Shown here: piece by piece, positions 62,961 to 64,000 of the stretch
How positions within the stretch are numbered: the stretch's first letter is position 1
Layout of the letters: each line of letters starts with the position of its first letter
Assembly (NCBI GenBank): GCA_028751875.1
Contig: CM054154.1
Location: 52,369,476-52,433,475, forward strand
DNA from: Rapana venosa
Taxonomy: Eukaryota > Mollusca > Gastropoda > Neogastropoda > Muricidae
Length of the DNA: 64,000 nt
Reading direction: 5' to 3'
Position numbers and translations under genes: made by a program
The notes under the pieces: generated by a model
What the model saw: the letters and a program-made list of their open reading frames with translations, nothing else
Database searches by the model: none
Told to the model about the DNA's origin: nothing

Positions 62961-64000
62961 CCCAAACTAAGAAACAAAAAAAATAGCATGGAACAGTGAA
63001 ACCAATATTACACTGAAAAAAACTAACATCGTGCAACATAAACCTGTGCTTGACCCAGGATGTAAATTCAAGACATCTCGAGTGCACTATCAAAAGGAAA
63101 AAAATAACAATCATTCAGCCAAGCTCACAATACAACCTCAATAACAGATGCAACATTTATATAATACATCTCGTTCTTCTGTTAACTGAGTGGAAGACAT
63201 ATCGTTAAATTTATACTATACATCTCTTTCTTCTGTTAAGTGAGTGGAAGACATATCGGAAGACACTGTGCATCTGGTGAATATTTGACACTTGCAGCAA
63301 TATATGGATGGGAACTTTATTACATTACCCAAGAATTTAATTCTAAGATCCGAATACGGGGACAATTAAGAGAAAATGCTGCGTCTTCCCTGCGCATACA
63401 AAAAGGGAAAAGTTTTTTTTTTGGGCAGAGAACGTTTTAAAACGATGCAATTTGATTTGGGGAGGACTTAAATCTTTGGAAACAAAACCCTTAACGTGGG
63501 GTATCAATATATTAATTATTTTTCCTTTTCAAAATTTTTTTAAAAATGATTATTTTATATTATTGTGATTTTAAATTTGGGGAAAACCACTTTTGATTAA
63601 AGGGTTTTCCCACAAGTTTGCTAAATGAGTAAAAAAAAGCTTTAACACCCCCCACTTTGCTGCACCCAGACAAACTGAAATTTGTTGGCTAAAATTTCCC
63701 TATTTGTTACCAGCAATTTTCCATTCTATCTAGATTAAGCAACATCTGATAACCCTTGGGGGTAGTCTTTTAGTTTCCATTGTAACAGCCTAAACCAATA
63801 TCGCAATGCAGAAACACAAAATTGACATATTTAGGGGATATCTCCCCCAAGTCGCTAAACATCTTATTTGGATTTTTTACTGGAACCCCAGGAATCTTTT
63901 ACAGACTAAACATTTTACTTTTTCAAAGATCTATTTGGGGCAAACCATAAATTTGGGGCCCATAAAGTAAAACAGTTTGTATTTTGGGCGTCAAAATTTT
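62961..64000. other. No recognised gene; right end becomes error-rich
   Basis: Apart from the short tandem repeat at 63156-63258 nothing is recognised. From about 63400 the run-type errors seen in other blocks reappear. Confidence 0.5.
63156..63258. repeat. 54-bp tandem duplication
   Basis: TTTATATAATACATCTCGTT...GAGTGGAAGACATATCG is repeated 54 bases later as TTTATACTATACATCTCTTT...GAGTGGAAGACATATCG. Confidence 0.85.

Overview
This window looks like repeat-dense intergenic or intronic DNA from an invertebrate animal. A mollusc is the best guess, inferred only from the mix of elements: an RNase H-bearing I-like LINE, L2-like, CR1-like, RTE-like and L1/Tx1-like LINEs, and tRNA-derived SINEs. 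There are no bacterial gene arrays, rRNA, CRISPR or convincing intact host genes. Nearly every recognisable coding stretch is decayed retrotransposon sequence. It sits among long (CA)n/(GT)n, (CT)n, (AT)n, poly-C and poly-G tracts and one 500-N assembly gap (54722-55221).

Layout. 0-1.2 kb: minus-strand L2-like RT. 2.6-9.5 kb: two minus-strand I-like LINE copies, one split by a complete 2.2-kb LTR element that carries only gag (6447-8645). 10.3-11.9 kb: an I-like RNase H fragment and two tRNA-derived SINE copies set in (CA)n. 12.5-13.5 and 15.3-17.2 kb: RTE-like LINE fragments. The second lies at the start of a block of visibly corrupted sequence that runs to about 20.7 kb. 20.7-32.9 kb: CR1-like, Ty3/Gypsy integrase, L2, SINE and I-like remnants. 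34.4-45.3 kb: a nest in which a CR1-like LINE is split by a full-length L2 copy (itself carrying a SINE) and by a 4.6-kb L1/Tx1-like LINE. 46-54.2 kb: the most complete I-like LINE, with an SGNH-hydrolase-like ORF1, endonuclease, RT and an intact-looking RNase H, split by two L2 fragments and followed directly by another copy of its family. 55.2-61.9 kb: a second 5'-complete L2 copy split by a 4.4-kb insert that holds a ~480-bp direct repeat. 62-63 kb: an L1/Tx1-like fragment.

How the parts relate. Target-site duplications, continuity of reading frames across insertions, and comparison between copies inside the window give a relative order of insertion. The best candidate for something new is the I-like family. 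Most copies begin directly against a (CA)n tract (sense strand), end in a conserved small stem-loop followed by CA-rich or A/C-rich DNA, and repeatedly lie head-to-tail. This suggests a LINE that targets (CA)n microsatellites. A tRNA-derived SINE shares the same setting. Other points of note are the gag-only LTR element and the SGNH-like ORF1 next to an RNase H-type LINE.

Limits: boundaries are by eye and usually good to 10-50 bases. Clade names rest on motif recognition, not phylogeny. The blocks at about 15.3-20.7, 38.1-39.2, 55.2-60.0 and 63.4-64.0 kb look error-rich and should not be over-read.
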